DNA of 64,000 nt from Lamellibrachia satsuma. Lineage: Eukaryota > Annelida > Polychaeta > Sabellida > Siboglinidae. Each line of letters opens with the position of its first letter. The stretch's first letter is position 1. The notes beneath the pieces are model-generated. The model saw only the letters and a list, made by a program, of their open reading frames with translations. It ran no database searches and was not told where the DNA came from. The stretch covers positions 1,386,501-1,450,500 of the forward strand of contig BSQZ01000080.1 of assembly GCA_033239005.1 (NCBI GenBank), given 5' to 3'. This document shows, piece by piece, positions 11,330-23,800 of this stretch. Made by a program: the position numbers and the translations under genes.

Positions 11330-11640
11330 TTAGGGTGGGCAATTCACCTCCCATGACCTGTAAAGTCCCAAACACAGGCTGTCTACACTAATGGGTTTCG
11401 GGGTGCCCTGGTCAGTGGCTCTCGGTGACAGTAGTAGGTTGCTGTCGCCGGAACGAAGCCGGTGCCCTGGTATGTACGGCAAGATCATGTCAACAATGTA
11501 CGCGGGCGCAATATCGTGTAACACGCAGTAGGTCAACAGAAGAATATTTGCGTTGATTCGCCATCAGACCGGCCGCCAATGAAGCGCAATGCGAGCGGAC
11601 GTGACGTGCTGGTGGTCGCGGCGTCGCTTTCGCGTTATTA
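11330..11640 (-). pseudogene. LINE ORF2 C-terminal fragment
   Basis: The minus strand encodes ALHWRPV, a stop, then WRINANILLLTYCVLHDIAP and YIVDMILPYIPGHRLRSGD. This is the conserved post-RT tail of many LINEs (LHWLPVxxRIxxK...TYKxLxxxAPxYL). One internal TGA and loss of the terminal segment show decay. No RT core is attached. Confidence 0.75.
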
Positions 11641-12039
11641 GGCGGGCCGCCGAATTTTATTTATAAAACTGGAGGATAATCTTCAACTATTACATATATA
11701 ATTATGACACACGAATCAAGAATGAAATATATACTTATAAAACTTAACACGAATTTGCAAGGAAATGTCTTCGGCATAATTTACCATTTTTACTTAATAA
11801 TATTCCAACTATTGTTAACGAAAAGCTTAATACACACAGCTTACAGGGTTTTGCTCAGTACACTAAACTTTATTTTTTCCAAATTAGTTTAATTTTAATT
11901 TGTAAGGTGGCCATCCTCGATAGCGCCTATCAAAGACTAAGAGGAGTCTCCTGACCCTATTTGTTTATTTATCTTAATATATAACATGTTTATTTACACC
12001 CGTATACACCTGTATTGTGTAAAATTATAATTCAACATG

Positions 12040-12258
<219 letters not shown>

Positions 12259-12644
12259 GTAAAATATATGACGGGTAAAGAAAATATTCTTCTCCTTCTT
12301 CATCTGAAATAAAGGTTTCTAAATGTTTTAATGTATGCACCTAACCTCAAAATATGATCATTGGTGATACTTTCATAACGGATCACATATATTATTTATT
12401 TTAAAAAGGCATACATTGCAAAAACTATTTAAATGTTGTTGATAAAATAGCTTCTAGCTGCACATCCTATTTGCTAACGTCATAACCAGTTTAGTTGTTA
12501 ATTAAGTCGCTACTAAGCCACACTTAGAAATAATTAGTACTACACATTTAAATAGTACTACACATAGAAATTAAACAAAAGCAAATATTGCACTAAATAT
12601 GATTGATAAAATAATAATGGTAACATTAAACAAAAAAATTGTAA

Positions 12645-12705
12645 TCGGACATACCAGGAATTGAACCCGGGATCCTCTATCACTAAACCAAAACAGCTCA
12701 CCCGG
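12645..12705 (-). other. tRNA-like relic (A and B box, no anticodon arm)
   Basis: The minus strand reads TGGTTTAGTGATAGAGG (A-box-like), then almost at once CGGGTTCAATTCCTGG (B box and T arm). The spacing is too short for a tRNA because the anticodon arm is missing, so this is probably a deleted tRNA copy or a SINE head. Confidence 0.4.
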
Positions 12706-12960
12706 AATATTGCACTGAACTCGCTATGTATTCTGCAGGCCGTCTCATGGCACTGTCGTTTTAAATGTAAATTTAACTTTTAAGTACGTTTACGTTGGTA
12801 GCATTTACATGATTTTTTCCATTCATTGTCCTCTGTGAGAATGACTTTGTGAGTGATTCATGAAAATATAGTGAATATCAATTACTCTGTTATGGAAAAG
12901 TTTAGTAACTTTTATGTGGGCAGTATATTAAGTTTTTGCGGCATTACGTCACAACACATT

Positions 12961-13211
12961 CTACAGAACTCGATGGGTCTTAATTGCAGGACTCGACGGT
13001 TCTTGCAGGACTCGACTGTTCTTGCAGAACTCGACGGGTCTTACAGAACTCGACGGTTCTTGCAGGACTCGACGGGTCTTACAGAACTCGACGGTTCTTG
13101 CAGAACTCGACGGGTCTTACAGAACTCTACGGTTCTTGCAGAACTCGACGGGTCGTACAGAACTCGATGGTTCTTGCAGGACTCGACGGTTCTTGCAGGA
13201 CTCGACAGGTT
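12961..13211. repeat. 19-bp minisatellite, about 13 copies
   Basis: The unit TCTTGCAGGACTCGACGGT alternates with TCTTACAGAACTCGACGGG variants. All frames read through it (for example RTRRFLQDST), which explains the overlapping ORFs at 12853-13378. It is not a gene. Confidence 0.93.
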
Positions 13212-13289
13212 TTGCCGTTTCATCAACCTTTTGGCCGCTACGGCGCCTCATAAGCATCCTCTACCTCGCAGGGTTGGTCACGAGGGAAT

Positions 13290-13800
13290 TACGCGTACAG
13301 CTGCGTATCGTCAGCGTACAAGTGATATTTAACGTTATGATTGGCGAATATCGCACTAATAGGCATGTAGTATTATAGTAAACAACAGGGGTCCAAGAAC
13401 TGACCCCTGCTGCCCACCACAACATAACTGTAGTTGACGAGATAATGGCATTGCCGATTTTTATCGCCAGCATCCTGTTGGACAGGCAAGACGTCAGCCA
13501 TGCTAGTGCCGGACCTTGTATGCCGATCGAATGCATCTGCAGCAGTAGCATGGCATGATCCACGGTGTCGAATGCCGCGATGATCAAGCGCCTGGATATG
13601 ACGTCGTCGTGAATACGGACAAGAGCAGTCTCGGTGATGTGATGTGGGGGCGATATGCACTTTGGAATGGGTCGAGAAATTTGTTTTCGTCGATGTAGCG
13701 CCGAAGGTCAGCCGTGACATGCCTATCCAACAGCTTCGAAACAAAGCTGAGGTTTGACATTGGGCGGTAGTTCTTAATTTCATTTGCAGGATGGCACAGT
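13290..13800 (-). pseudogene. LINE RT fragment
   Basis: In changing frames the minus strand gives NYRPMSNLSFVSKLLDR, DPFQSAYRP and AAFDTVDHAMLLLQMHSIGI, followed by a short hydrophobic segment and a GSRGQFLDP remnant of the GVPQGSVLGP box. These are RT fingers and the first catalytic region of a LINE. Frameshifts occur near 13560 and 13430. It abuts a different antisense LINE fragment at about 13870. Confidence 0.75.
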
Positions 13801-13869
13801 CATCAGCAGACTGAAGGTCTATGACTTCATAATTTTTGTCTTGGCCTTGAGAAGACTCATGTTAAATAA

Positions 13870-15870
13870 CCTGCCATCAAGCCGGTAGTCAGGTTCAACG
13901 CCGTGGGGAAAAGGGTCGGTGCTATAACGCATTCTTGTTTAACCCCTGTTCTGATGGTGAAAGGTTCCGTTTCAGTCCCATTGAAGAGGACGGTTGCAGT
14001 CATTCTGTCACGAAGAAGTCACAGGATGGTAATGAAGTTGGCAGGGCACCCAATCCTGGACAAGACTGTCCAAAGAGTTTCACGATTGATGGAGTCGAAG
14101 GCCTTGGCCAAGTCAATGAAGGCCATGAATAGTTCCTGGTTTTGTTCCCGACATTTATCCTGAATTTGTAGGGCCACAAAGATCGTATCGGTGGTTCCTC
14201 GATATGGTCTAAACCCACACTGGGTTTCAGGGAGCATCTCTTCGGTTAGCGGGAGCAGGCGATTCAAGAGAACTCGGGCGAATATCTTCCCAGCAATGGA
14301 TAATACGGCAATGCCTCTGGTTTATCTCCGTTTTTGTAGATGGTGACGATGATTTTTCATTTCTGAGGTCTGGTGGAATGTCCTTGTCATGCCATATCTT
14401 GCTGATAAGTTCATAAGGATTCCTGCAGGGATGCCATCCGGACCACAAGTTTTATTGTTTTTCATTTGCATTGTGGCTGGACCTCTTTCCGGGTTGGCGG
14501 GATGTCTACGATCCTCTCTCTGAGTGTTGTGGGATAGACAGGATGGGGTCGTCTGTCACCATAGATTCCCGGTTTGGGAGCTGCTCAAAATGTTCCTTCC
14601 ACTGTTGCTGGATGGCATTGTCACCTTTCAGGTGAGTCCCGTCTTGAGACCGGAGAGGAGTGTCGCCATTGAGCTCGGCCCATAGAGAGCCTTCGTCGCT
14701 TGGAAGAAGTTCCGCATGTCACGTTGGTTAGCGAGGCCGTAGATCGCTTTGGTTTTCTCTTCCCACCACTTGTTTTTAATGTCACTGGTCTTCTTTTGGG
14801 TTTCAGCTTTGGTGTGCTGGTGTTCCTTCCGCTTCTGCAGAGAAGTAATGTCATTTTGACACATGCATGCGTTCAAGGAGGTCTTGAATATCGTTCTCGT
14901 CAAACGAGTCTCAGTGCTTGCGTGAGGTGTGGCAGATTGTTTCAGTACAAGCTTTGTGGATGGCTGACTTAAGTGCATCCCACTGCTGTTCAACGTTGGC
15001 GTCAGCTGAAGGGAGATCAAAAACTCGAGTGGAGAGACACTCTTGCAACTTTGTTCTTTTGTAAGGGTCTTGGAGGGCTTTGATGTTGAACTTCTTCTTG
15101 CTGGTCTTTGGACATCTGCGATGGCGATGGGCAGGCAACAGTTCCACGCATGGCCCGTGTAATGCGGATATCTTTTCGGTCACGGGAGTGAACAATTACA
15201 TAGTCCAAGAGGTGCCAATGTTTGGATCGCGGGTGCATCCATGTCGTCTTGTACATGTTCCTCTGTCGGAGCAGGATGTTAGTGATCACACGGTCGTGTT
15301 CTGCGCACTTGCTTAACTGGAGGATGCCATTTGAGTTAGCCTTTCCAACCCCTTCCTTGCCGATGATGTTGTTCCACCGTCTGCAGTCACGTCTGCAGAC
15401 GCTGATGGTGGTAGCTAGTTGTTGTTGTTGTTTAGGTGCAGGCGTACAGTCATCAGGCTTTCGTTGATGTTGTTGTTGTTGTTTAGGTGCAGGCGTACAG
15501 TCATCCGGCTTTCGTTGATGTTGTTGTTGTTGTTTAGGTGCAGGCGTACAGTCATCAGGCTTTCGTTGATGTTGTTGTTGTTGTTTAGGTGCAGGCGTAC
15601 AGTCATCAGGCTTTCGTTGATGCCAACTGGGAATTCAGCCAACTGGCTGACGATCTTATTGTTGATGGCGAAGCCGACTCTGTGTATGCGACGGTCATCG
15701 GCTGGCTTAATTTCCTTTCCAGAAGAAGGTGTAGCCACCGCCATCTTCTCTGAGCTGCCCTTCTTCGGGAAAGCGTGTTTCGCTCAAGGCAGCGATGCCG
15801 ATGTCATATCCTATCCTTGCCACTCGTCCACCGCCATATGTCTTTGATGGTGCCAGGGGAAGGACCACAG
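13870..15870 (-). pseudogene. APE-type LINE, 5' two-thirds, decayed
   Basis: The minus strand, from about 15870 downward, encodes the endonuclease start (LSETRFPEEGQLREDGGGYTF in shifted frame, then RRIHRVGFAINNKIVSQL), an in-frame 17-residue repeat, the endonuclease C-terminal part (RQRNMYKTTWMHPRSKHWHL, DYVIVHSRD), a long linker (NKWWEEKTKAIYGLANQRDM) and RT fingers/palm (CGFRPYRGTTDTIFVALQIQ, MAFIDLAKAFDSINRETLW). It stops near 14019, before the catalytic YxDD. Several frameshifts separate the blocks. The RT type with CGFRPGRGTTD-MAFIDLxKAFD is common in fish and invertebrate genomes. The clade is not assigned. Confidence 0.82.
15431..15618. repeat. 51-bp in-frame minisatellite within LINE endonuclease
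   Basis: The unit TTTAGGTGCAGGCGTACAGT and the rest, through CATCAGGCTTTCGTTGATG and a TTG run, recurs at 15431, 15482, 15533 and 15584. 51 bp is 17 codons; on the minus strand it reads NNNNNINESLMTVRLHL, a repeat of the endonuclease segment INESLMTVRLHL joined by poly-Asn. Confidence 0.93.
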
Positions 15871-15934
15871 TTGACCTTCCTGTTTATTGTTTCACACGAA
15901 TGTAGGGCGTATTCAATTATGATATGTGAATTTA

Positions 15935-16280
15935 AACAATTCATATGATGTGACATCGGTGCAGTTGAGCAGGCATATTCACAAGTTTGTTTGTAGACGC
16001 TATTGGCTGTGAAATGGTGCATATTTTTCAGTTAAACAGGCGGATGGATTTATGGGAATTTTTCTGCTATGTGCCACGTGGGCGCATGAATACATGGCTT
16101 TTTTTCAAAATTGACGGGCATCGCACGTCGGGGTGTTTTAAAAGAGCTGGAGTTATGTGATTTTAGCAAAACTTGGTCAGCACGTCAATAATATGATGGC
16201 AGTTGTGTGAAAAAAATTTCAGTATTCTTGATGGTCACGTTTTCCTATAACCAGACAAAACGTTAACATGGCCACCGATG
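15935..16280. repeat. Dispersed ~345-bp repeat, copy B
   Basis: Diverged partner of 10935-11283, same orientation, with matching landmarks in the same order and both ending in CAAAACGTTAAC followed by TGGNCACC. Copy B follows an antisense LINE. No coding frame is conserved between copies. Confidence 0.8.
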
Positions 16281-18034
16281 CAATTCTCTACCGTGGTCTA
16301 CTCCCTGATAGTGGGCCCTTGGCAGAAGCCTGCGCGTGATGTTATTTAGTGTGAGGTAGGGTAAGTGTGAGGAAGTCGGGGCGCCCGCGGCGTCCGCACA
16401 AACTTGACAAGAAGATGTCCGTACCCCGGTGGCATGATAAGCCACGACGACCGGGGGCTGTCCTGTTGCAGCCATCGTCCGCCTTCACAGCCGTTGGGAC
16501 AGTTATACGGTAGAGGGCGTAACGGCTGTAGTGTTAATTCCTTGAGCCACCACTGCTGAAAAGGGAGGTATAACGCGAGAAACGTGTTGGAAAGAATTGT
16601 TGGCGTTTTGTGGTTTCCTCGTTTAGGTACTGTTGTGGGTAATATTACGAATATATAATGAATAAGAGGTAAAACGGAGAATAACATGCATGTTTTGCTT
16701 TATACTCAATGGTGTGTGATTAAATAATTAAACAACAGAGTCAGAGAGCAGCTGAAGTTCTCAACGCAACGGATGAGCGATGATAGCTCGCAGTGACAGT
16801 GTCAGTTCACCTGCAAGTTGAATTAATGCATTGCCATTGAAAATTGCTGATCCATTTTGTTTTATATTTTTATGATATGGTAGCATCCATGAGAAACGGA
16901 GATCAGAAAACAGTTTTAACATCTGTTAAGTACTTCTAAAAAAAAAAATTATGCCAATACTGGCAATAGCAATGTGGCCACCAATCTGTTATTACTTATA
17001 TAGTAACATTGCAATGTCAATGAACCAAACAATAAATGGCCAAAAATATGGTTATAGTTGTTAATACAATTGTAACATAAAACATTGATGTTCAATTTTT
17101 ATGAATGAAATTTTGGCATAGTGATTTCAAATAATATTTTTTTATTGTGACCAAAAATCAAACAGCTTACAGAACCAACACTAAATTATACACCTAGTCC
17201 TACTATACTAACCAAGTTACCTGGCTGGGGAACAGGCAGCCACTGCCAGAGCTTATGACTCCTTGCACTACCCAGTCAAGTTTTGAACGGGCTTTGTCAA
17301 TGGCAATGATGGATACAACTTCATGCTTCAAAATCATGTACCACTGCTGGTTTCACAAAGTATTCATTCCGCACAAAGGGACTTATGTGGCTGTTTGACG
17401 TAGATCACATAACTCGGAACAATCATACAAAACACGCATAGCGTTGCGAGTAATTGTATGTAATTCGGAACTGCTATTGTTCTAAGTTACAGAATCTACA
17501 TTAAATGTCCACATAAGTTTCTTTGTAAGATCCCCAGGGGGATCTCGGAATTTGTTTAATGTATGAACAATCGTATACCCAAGACCACCGACCTTACCTA
17601 CAAAATGTTAGCTCCATAAATGCGAAACTTACAGGAATATGAGGGAACAGACAAACACAGGCACAAACTGTTAATAGTATAAAATTATAATATTATAAAT
17701 TACCCCAATCACATAATGACAAACCAGTTGGATACATTAATTGTGCAGCTTGCTCTCATTAATGTCATTGACAATGGAGAGAGATATGTGCACAATCCAT
17801 AAAACTTACAGTTGTCTGTAAGAAAGATTCAAACATTTCTTTACTTGAGTATGGTGTGGGATGAGATGTTATACATAGTATGTGATGTCTCACTCTCTGT
17901 GTTAACAACACACAATGAAAGGAAATAATTAATTATCATTGTGAAATAGCGCCAAACAAATAATTACAAGCGGCAAAGATAATATCCGAATGTGACCAGT
18001 GTAATACCTAGAAGATTATCTCCAATTTTATAGT
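16281..18034. other. No gene recognised
   Basis: AT-rich DNA. The ORF around 16346-16687 (-) lacks motifs. A short stretch at 17418-17452 (GGAACAATCATACAAAACAC and on to GCGTTGCGA) is nearly repeated at 54865-54898, so some dispersed repeat is present. Confidence 0.5.
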
Positions 18035-18237
18035 TTACATCCAAGTTCCCATGACCTGTATGTAGGCATTTATATTTCCAAATATTGAATAACATCTGCT
18101 ATTTCTCAGACCATTTAACTAATTTATCTAGATCGTTTTGTAAATGTTGTTTATCACCATCATTGTTAACCCTTCTAAACATTCTGTGTCATCCGCAAAT
18201 TTCAGTACATTACTTGTTATATTGTTGTCTACATCAT

Positions 18238-18240
<3 letters not shown>
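18035..18240 (-). pseudogene. CR1-like RT fragment (3' part of a split copy)
   Basis: The minus strand encodes INDVDNNITSNVLKFADDTE and, after a frameshift, the MLFNFG-like segment and a VNYKIG-type continuation. The FADD catalytic site is present. Its upstream half lies at 19615-20640; the two are separated by an (AT)n tract and a ~1.3 kb unrelated insertion. Confidence 0.8.

Positions 18241-18280
<40 letters not shown>
18239..18280. repeat. (AT)n microsatellite at the CR1 breakpoint
   Basis: The pure AT tract sits directly before the codons INDVDNN of the CR1 RT, the same site as in the copy at 8670-8740. Confidence 0.95.
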
Positions 18281-18285
<5 letters not shown>

Positions 18286-19614
18286 TAAGGCGACGGTTTT
18301 TATTTTTTTGGTTTACGGATCCACCGACCACATTTTGGTGAATTTTTTTTAAGCGGTTTATTGTTTTTTATTTTTAATGTCCCGCCAACATTCTCACATG
18401 ACATTTTTTTTACAAATCTATTGTAATAATAATCTATAAAAATCAAATATAATGCCTGAAAAACTAAATGTTCACAAAAATCTAATGGCAGAGAAGCATT
18501 GCAACACCGAAAATATATTCACCATGCCGGGGAATGTCTTTCATGGTAGCATTGTCTACGCAGACAACTCGTTGTTCTCCGACTATTAATACATAATACA
18601 AATGATCAGTCTCGTGCAAAATTGGTGTGAATAATGTTCTGTAAGAGAAATGATTTTCATAGTCATGAAAGTTTCAAAACATAGACTGACTATTTCCAGA
18701 TGTAGCGGTAGGCCCCAGGCTATGGTCAAGCTGTAACGTGTTGCCAACATGTTGCTACGATGTTCGAATCAGCTATATGTGACCTGGTGACCCCGCCCAA
18801 TTGCGACGGCAAATTAAGGGGACGTGTCATTATTACAAATAGCCATGTTTTGTCAACAATATGTAAAACACCAGTGAAAAACTGTAAATTTCGACCCAAA
18901 AACAAACATTTGTTGAGATTGCATTTTCATTAATAACCAGAAATTATGCTTAATTTCTTATTTTAGAAAAACTACAATACTTACGACGTTGCAATTTGGC
19001 ATATGAACGCCTCTTACATGTAGGCAACACAATACGATATCGAATTACGATTGGTGTAGGGTTTGTATCAAAAATACACTTCCACTTTAAGCTGTCATTC
19101 AACTTGCTTAATTCATTCACGGTGGTGTAGCAGACGTAATTCGTTTATGTTAACCAAAATATATCTAAAGTTATCAGTGACACTGTCATACTTATATGTG
19201 TCATTCATTTCTTTGGGGATTTTCTCAAAACAAAATAATTTTGGGGCTATTTTTTTACATTTATAAAAATGTAAAAAAAATCTTGTAACATAACCAGATC
19301 AATAAAAACCTGCAAATGTTATTAATCTGGAATATTAAGTACTATGTAATCTACAATCTGTGAAGAAATTGTTAATTTATCTTTAAAACTTCTACAGAAA
19401 CTAATCAATTCAAGACAAACATAATATCCGCCCCATCTACCTAAAACACTATTGTAATAATCCATTCAAAAACTTTAAAAAAACTAGCCTTGATTAACCT
19501 TTTCCCCCATCATCTCTCTTGTTTCTTTTTCTGTGTTTGACATGACAGTAAAACATTTTTTTTTCCTCCTCCGATGTTAGACATGACTAGAAATCCATAA
19601 ACCTAAAATTAAAA
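18280..19614. mobile_element. ~1.3 kb insertion splitting a CR1 copy
   Basis: CR1 RT coding resumes at 19615 with the antisense of GVPQGAVLGP. Both edges show ATTAAAAA (left about 18279, right about 19606), a possible 8-bp target duplication. Inside, GGTTTACGGAT near the left and the reverse of GGTTTATGGAT near the right could be eroded inverted termini. No protein was recognised, so it would be a non-autonomous element. Confidence 0.45.
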
Positions 19615-20640
19615 AACTGGCCTAAGAAAGGTCCTAATACTGCTCCTTGTGGTACCCCACTCAAAACTGATTTCCAGTTTGAAACCTCCCCATCTACTAC
19701 AACACTCTGTCTTCTGTCCATCAGCCATTGTTCTATCCAGTCGATTATGACATCCCTGATACCATGGTTTTTTAATTTAAGTAGTAATCTTTAATGTGGC
19801 ACTTTGTTAAAAGCTTTCTGAAAATCAAGGTATATAGTATCTACTGGTGATCCCTCGTCTATCCACTTAGTGATTTCTTCCAAAAAATATAACATTTGCT
19901 TCTTTCCATTCAAAAGGAACAACTCCATCTTTTAGTGACAAGTTGAACACTTTTGCATGTTGTATACTAATTTGTTCTGCTGTTTCTAATAGTAGTTTTG
20001 GAGGTATTCCATCCACTCCAGGTGATATGTTATCCTCCATTACCTTTATTTTCTTAGCTACCATTTCTGTAGTTATAATTAACTGCCCTAAATTGTCCGG
20101 TTTAGCCTCCTGAAATTTAGCACCTGGAATTGGTAATGAACTAATATCTCCACTGGTAAACACTGAACTGAAGTATTCATTTTGGTCTTCCGCCATTAAA
20201 AAACCTTGTGATATTATATTTCCACTAATTTTCCAGCACTGTCTTCTAGTGGTCAAACCTTATTTTGTACGTTTTGTTTATGCCTGACGTATGCATGAAA
20301 ACTCTTGCTGTAATTTTTTTTACGTGCTAATATTTGCTCATACCTTCTTTTACATTTTCTAATTTCAGTCGTAGCTGCATTAAGTGCCTCTTGTGTCTGT
20401 AAACCCTCCACATAGTTTGCTTGAACGCTATTTTTCTAATAGCTTCTTTTGTTTTGACAAGTGTTTTTTTCTAGGCTTCCTTGTTTTTTTTTCAGTGGGA
20501 CAAATTTATCAATGATACTCTCAATTTCGTATCTTAGAATGTTCCAACATTCCATTGCAGTCTTATTCCTCAGCATTTTTCCAATGTAGCTTTGCTAAGT
20601 ATTTTCTCATATCTTTATATTTACCTTTGTGGAAGTTTCT
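19615..20640 (-). pseudogene. CR1-like ORF2 (upstream part of the split copy)
   Basis: The minus strand carries the post-endonuclease linker (EALNAATTEIRK), then NEYFSSVFTSGDISSLPIPG, KDNISPGVDGIPPKLL-like text (here EDNISPGVDGIPPKLLLET) and FNLSLKDGVVPFEWKEANV. It jumps directly to the EEITKWID and FRKLLTKCHIKDYYL region, skipping the FKKGSRxxxxNYRPVSLT box, and ends at GVPQGAVLGP. It therefore has an internal deletion besides the insertion at 18280. Confidence 0.82.
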
Positions 20641-20700
20641 CCTGTATGGATGGCAAGTGGACAAGGAAGACTGGGTTACTGAGAGTCCAAATGTAAACTA
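20641..20700 (-). mobile_element. CR1 3' UTR fragment
   Basis: ATGGCAAGTGGACAAGGAAG, followed by CTGGGTTACTGAGAGTCC, is the reverse complement of the CR1 3' UTR seen at 35330-35395. It is a severely 5'-truncated copy abutting the older CR1 piece. Confidence 0.7.
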
Positions 20701-20873
20701 TAAAAGCTGTTATGAGTACTTATGACTGTTTTTAAGAACTCTGATGTAGCTCTCTTTATAACAGCTATGTAAACTGATAAGTTAGTCACTGTGTCGTAGT
20801 CAATACCAAATCACTTTGTTTTGACTTAATAAGAGCTCTTCTGTCTGGTTCTTTAGGAAACACACCATAGAAG

Positions 20874-23800
20874 ATGCAGCTCCACACACTGATGTGTTCC
20901 GTGGCCATGATTCTGGTTGTTCTGGGCATCGCTGTAGCCAAGGACACAAAAGATTCCAAGAAGAAACTACAGATTGGCATAAAGAAAAGAGTTGATGCTG
21001 ACAAGTGCAAGATCAAATCTCGCAAAGGGGATGTTCTTAGTATGCATTACACGGTGGGTTTTATGGCTTGTATGTCAAACGTATGTTTTTATCTTTTATG
21101 GAAAAAGTTTTATAATCTCGGATTAAGGCATAGTGACTAAACAATTCTATGACAAATATCTACATTTCTATGACCAAAGATTTAATTTAAAAATACCTTT
21201 TTATCCAAGTTTAATACACACTCCCTTTTTGTGTGTAACTACACTGATTAGAATGCTATGGCAAACCATCTGAATGTTCCATGCCTTTGATAATTATTTT
21301 AAACTTTATTCCCTGGTAAAATTCAAATAGGTATTCTTGAAGATGAGTTCTGATGTGGTCCTCATTTAGTGGTCCTGCAGGAGGTCAGACATTTATAATG
21401 ATCCTCTTGTGATGATGCCATGTTTTATGCCATATGACAGTATGACAATAACCGTGTGGGGCATGGTAACCTTGGTAACTCAGTGGTTAGAGTCAGTCGA
21501 GTGGACCCAGGTTCAAGTCTACCTCTTCAAAACTTCAGCAATTTTTTTTCCCCACATTGCCTGTGTCTTTCGAAACAAAGACTAAAAGCCGAGACATTAT
21601 TCATGCATAGACAGAACAACAAAATCTTGAGTAATGTTACATAAAATTTTATTTAAGTTTTTTTCAATAACACATTCATTTATTAATAGTCCTGCTCTAA
21701 GTCAAAGTTGCTAATATATTCACAATTTACCATATCATGTCAATCTAACAATCTCTACACAATAGTTTAGCTGTTATTGACACTTTAAGTTCATGCACAT
21801 GCATACAATTTACATTAACGTCAATCTCAAAGTTGCTAATATAATTTATCGTTTCATGTCAGTTCAGTCACATTATGCATGTTATCCAGTAATCGGACAA
21901 TCTCTGCACAACAATTTATTATTAGCTTGTTGTGCACACTCACTTCAAGTCCATTGTCATTGTTTAGAAAGTAAGCCCAATCAGTAGGGCTGTGGCTCAC
22001 TATCAGCTCAAAGCATTCATCTGATTTCTAATTTGGGCAGTAGTGTAACTACATTTGCATTGCTTAATCTTAACTCCAAGAAGTCCACAAAGAAATCTTT
22101 GCCTAACCTTTTATTGCCTTCCCAATTGTCGCTGACAACTGTCCACAGTCCTGAGTTCCTCTCAAATGTTATTACTGGTATGCACTAACACACCCGCCAG
22201 TTTCCTTCATGGTTTCCCAGTTGTCACCGACACCTGTCCTGTTGTTTTAAAAGCTAGCTGCCTAGTGAAACCATGGTGCCACAATTATTTATGTAATCAT
22301 TACTATGTGCTAACAAATCAAACAAATTCAAACACAATAACACACAGAGTAAAAGTTGTAGTTGCATATGAATGGTGACAGGATAATAATGCATTAATAT
22401 ACTGAGTTTAAATTACAGTCTACACATTAGATCTTTTTTAGTTTCTGATACTTTTAGTTATACTTCAGAAAGATATTATGACAGATAGGTATTTCTGACT
22501 GTCTCTGATAGTTTCTGACGCTTTAGACATCGGAAAGGTGTTTGTGATGAGGTGGTAAATTCTGTGGTATTTTCAGTGGTATGTACCATCCCGTCAGAAA
22601 CTTGCCAACCCTTTCTACCTGGTGTCTATGTCAGGGGAAGTAAAATATCCCACACCGGAGGTAAATGTGTAACCTGCTGTTGACTCAGTCTCTGAATCAC
22701 ATGATTCATGACAGAAGCGTCCATGACGTAGCTAAATTATGCTAAATACCTTGATGAGGACACGAATGAATGAAAACTTAGATCGAGGTAGGAATTGCTG
22801 ATGAATTGTGATGTACTGCTGTGTTTGTAGGGCAAACTGGAGGATGGTACAGACTTTGACAGCAGTATTCCACGGGGAGAACCCTTTGTATTCACCCTCG
22901 GTTCAGGTCAAGTGATCAAGGGCTGGGACCAAGGGTTACTTGGGTGAGGATAAAACTGTTAACATCTGTGTAAACATACCTTTTGCCTGTAGTATGCATT
23001 TGTTACAGCACCTCAACAACAGTGCTTAGATTGATGAGTTGATGAGATATAGTATCCCTGGTAGTAAGCTAAGCAACAGTTAATGTTCATGTAGCCAAAA
23101 CATGGGTTTATTTTAAAACTCCTTCCTGAATTGTTTAACCCATTACAAAAAACCTTAGTTGCATTGTGTGATCCACCAATTTCTAGGTAAAGTTGGTGAA
23201 GATTTGACTTTGTTAATTTTGATAAATATACATTTTAATCAACATAAACTATGTTTTAAAGAAGAGTTTGCTTCATGTTGTAGTGTTTGATCTTCTGTTA
23301 TGTACTTTTTAATAAATATTGATTGTTTCAAAGTATAGTGTCTCTGTGTCATTCAGTCTCAGTCTTTAGATAAATTCGGTTTACAGAGTTGGCGTTTTGG
23401 CAAGAAAATTATGAAACACCAGCAGGAAATGAATAACCACAATATTCTGCATACCCTGGTGTATTACACTACACTAAAACCCTTTCTGATAATGACTGTT
23501 GCACGTCCTTGTTCACGATTATACTTTATAATTTGTTGTGCCTCTGAGCTCAGGTTCCTGAGGATACAGGCACTATATAAGTTATTATTATTCTTTATAA
23601 ATATCTTTTTACACTACACATATCTTTCCAGCATGTGTGAGGGAGAAAAGAGGAAGCTCGTCATCCCGTCCGACATGGGCTATGGAGATAGGGGAGCTCC
23701 TCCCAAGATTCCAGGTTTGTTACATCATATGAGAGCGAGTAGTTTCAGGGGTTCAAATTGCAGATTTGGGATTTTAAAGAACTTACAATATTTACCCTTT

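Noticed and set aside
12853..13378. Several ORFs rich in RTRRFLQDST-like repeats
   Set aside because: All are frames through the 19-bp minisatellite, open in several frames at once.
22566..22662. Candidate extra exon in FKBP2 (TTTTCAG ... GAGGTAAAT)
   Set aside because: It matches the SINE tail at 61130 and FKBP2 exons 1 and 2 already join in frame without it.
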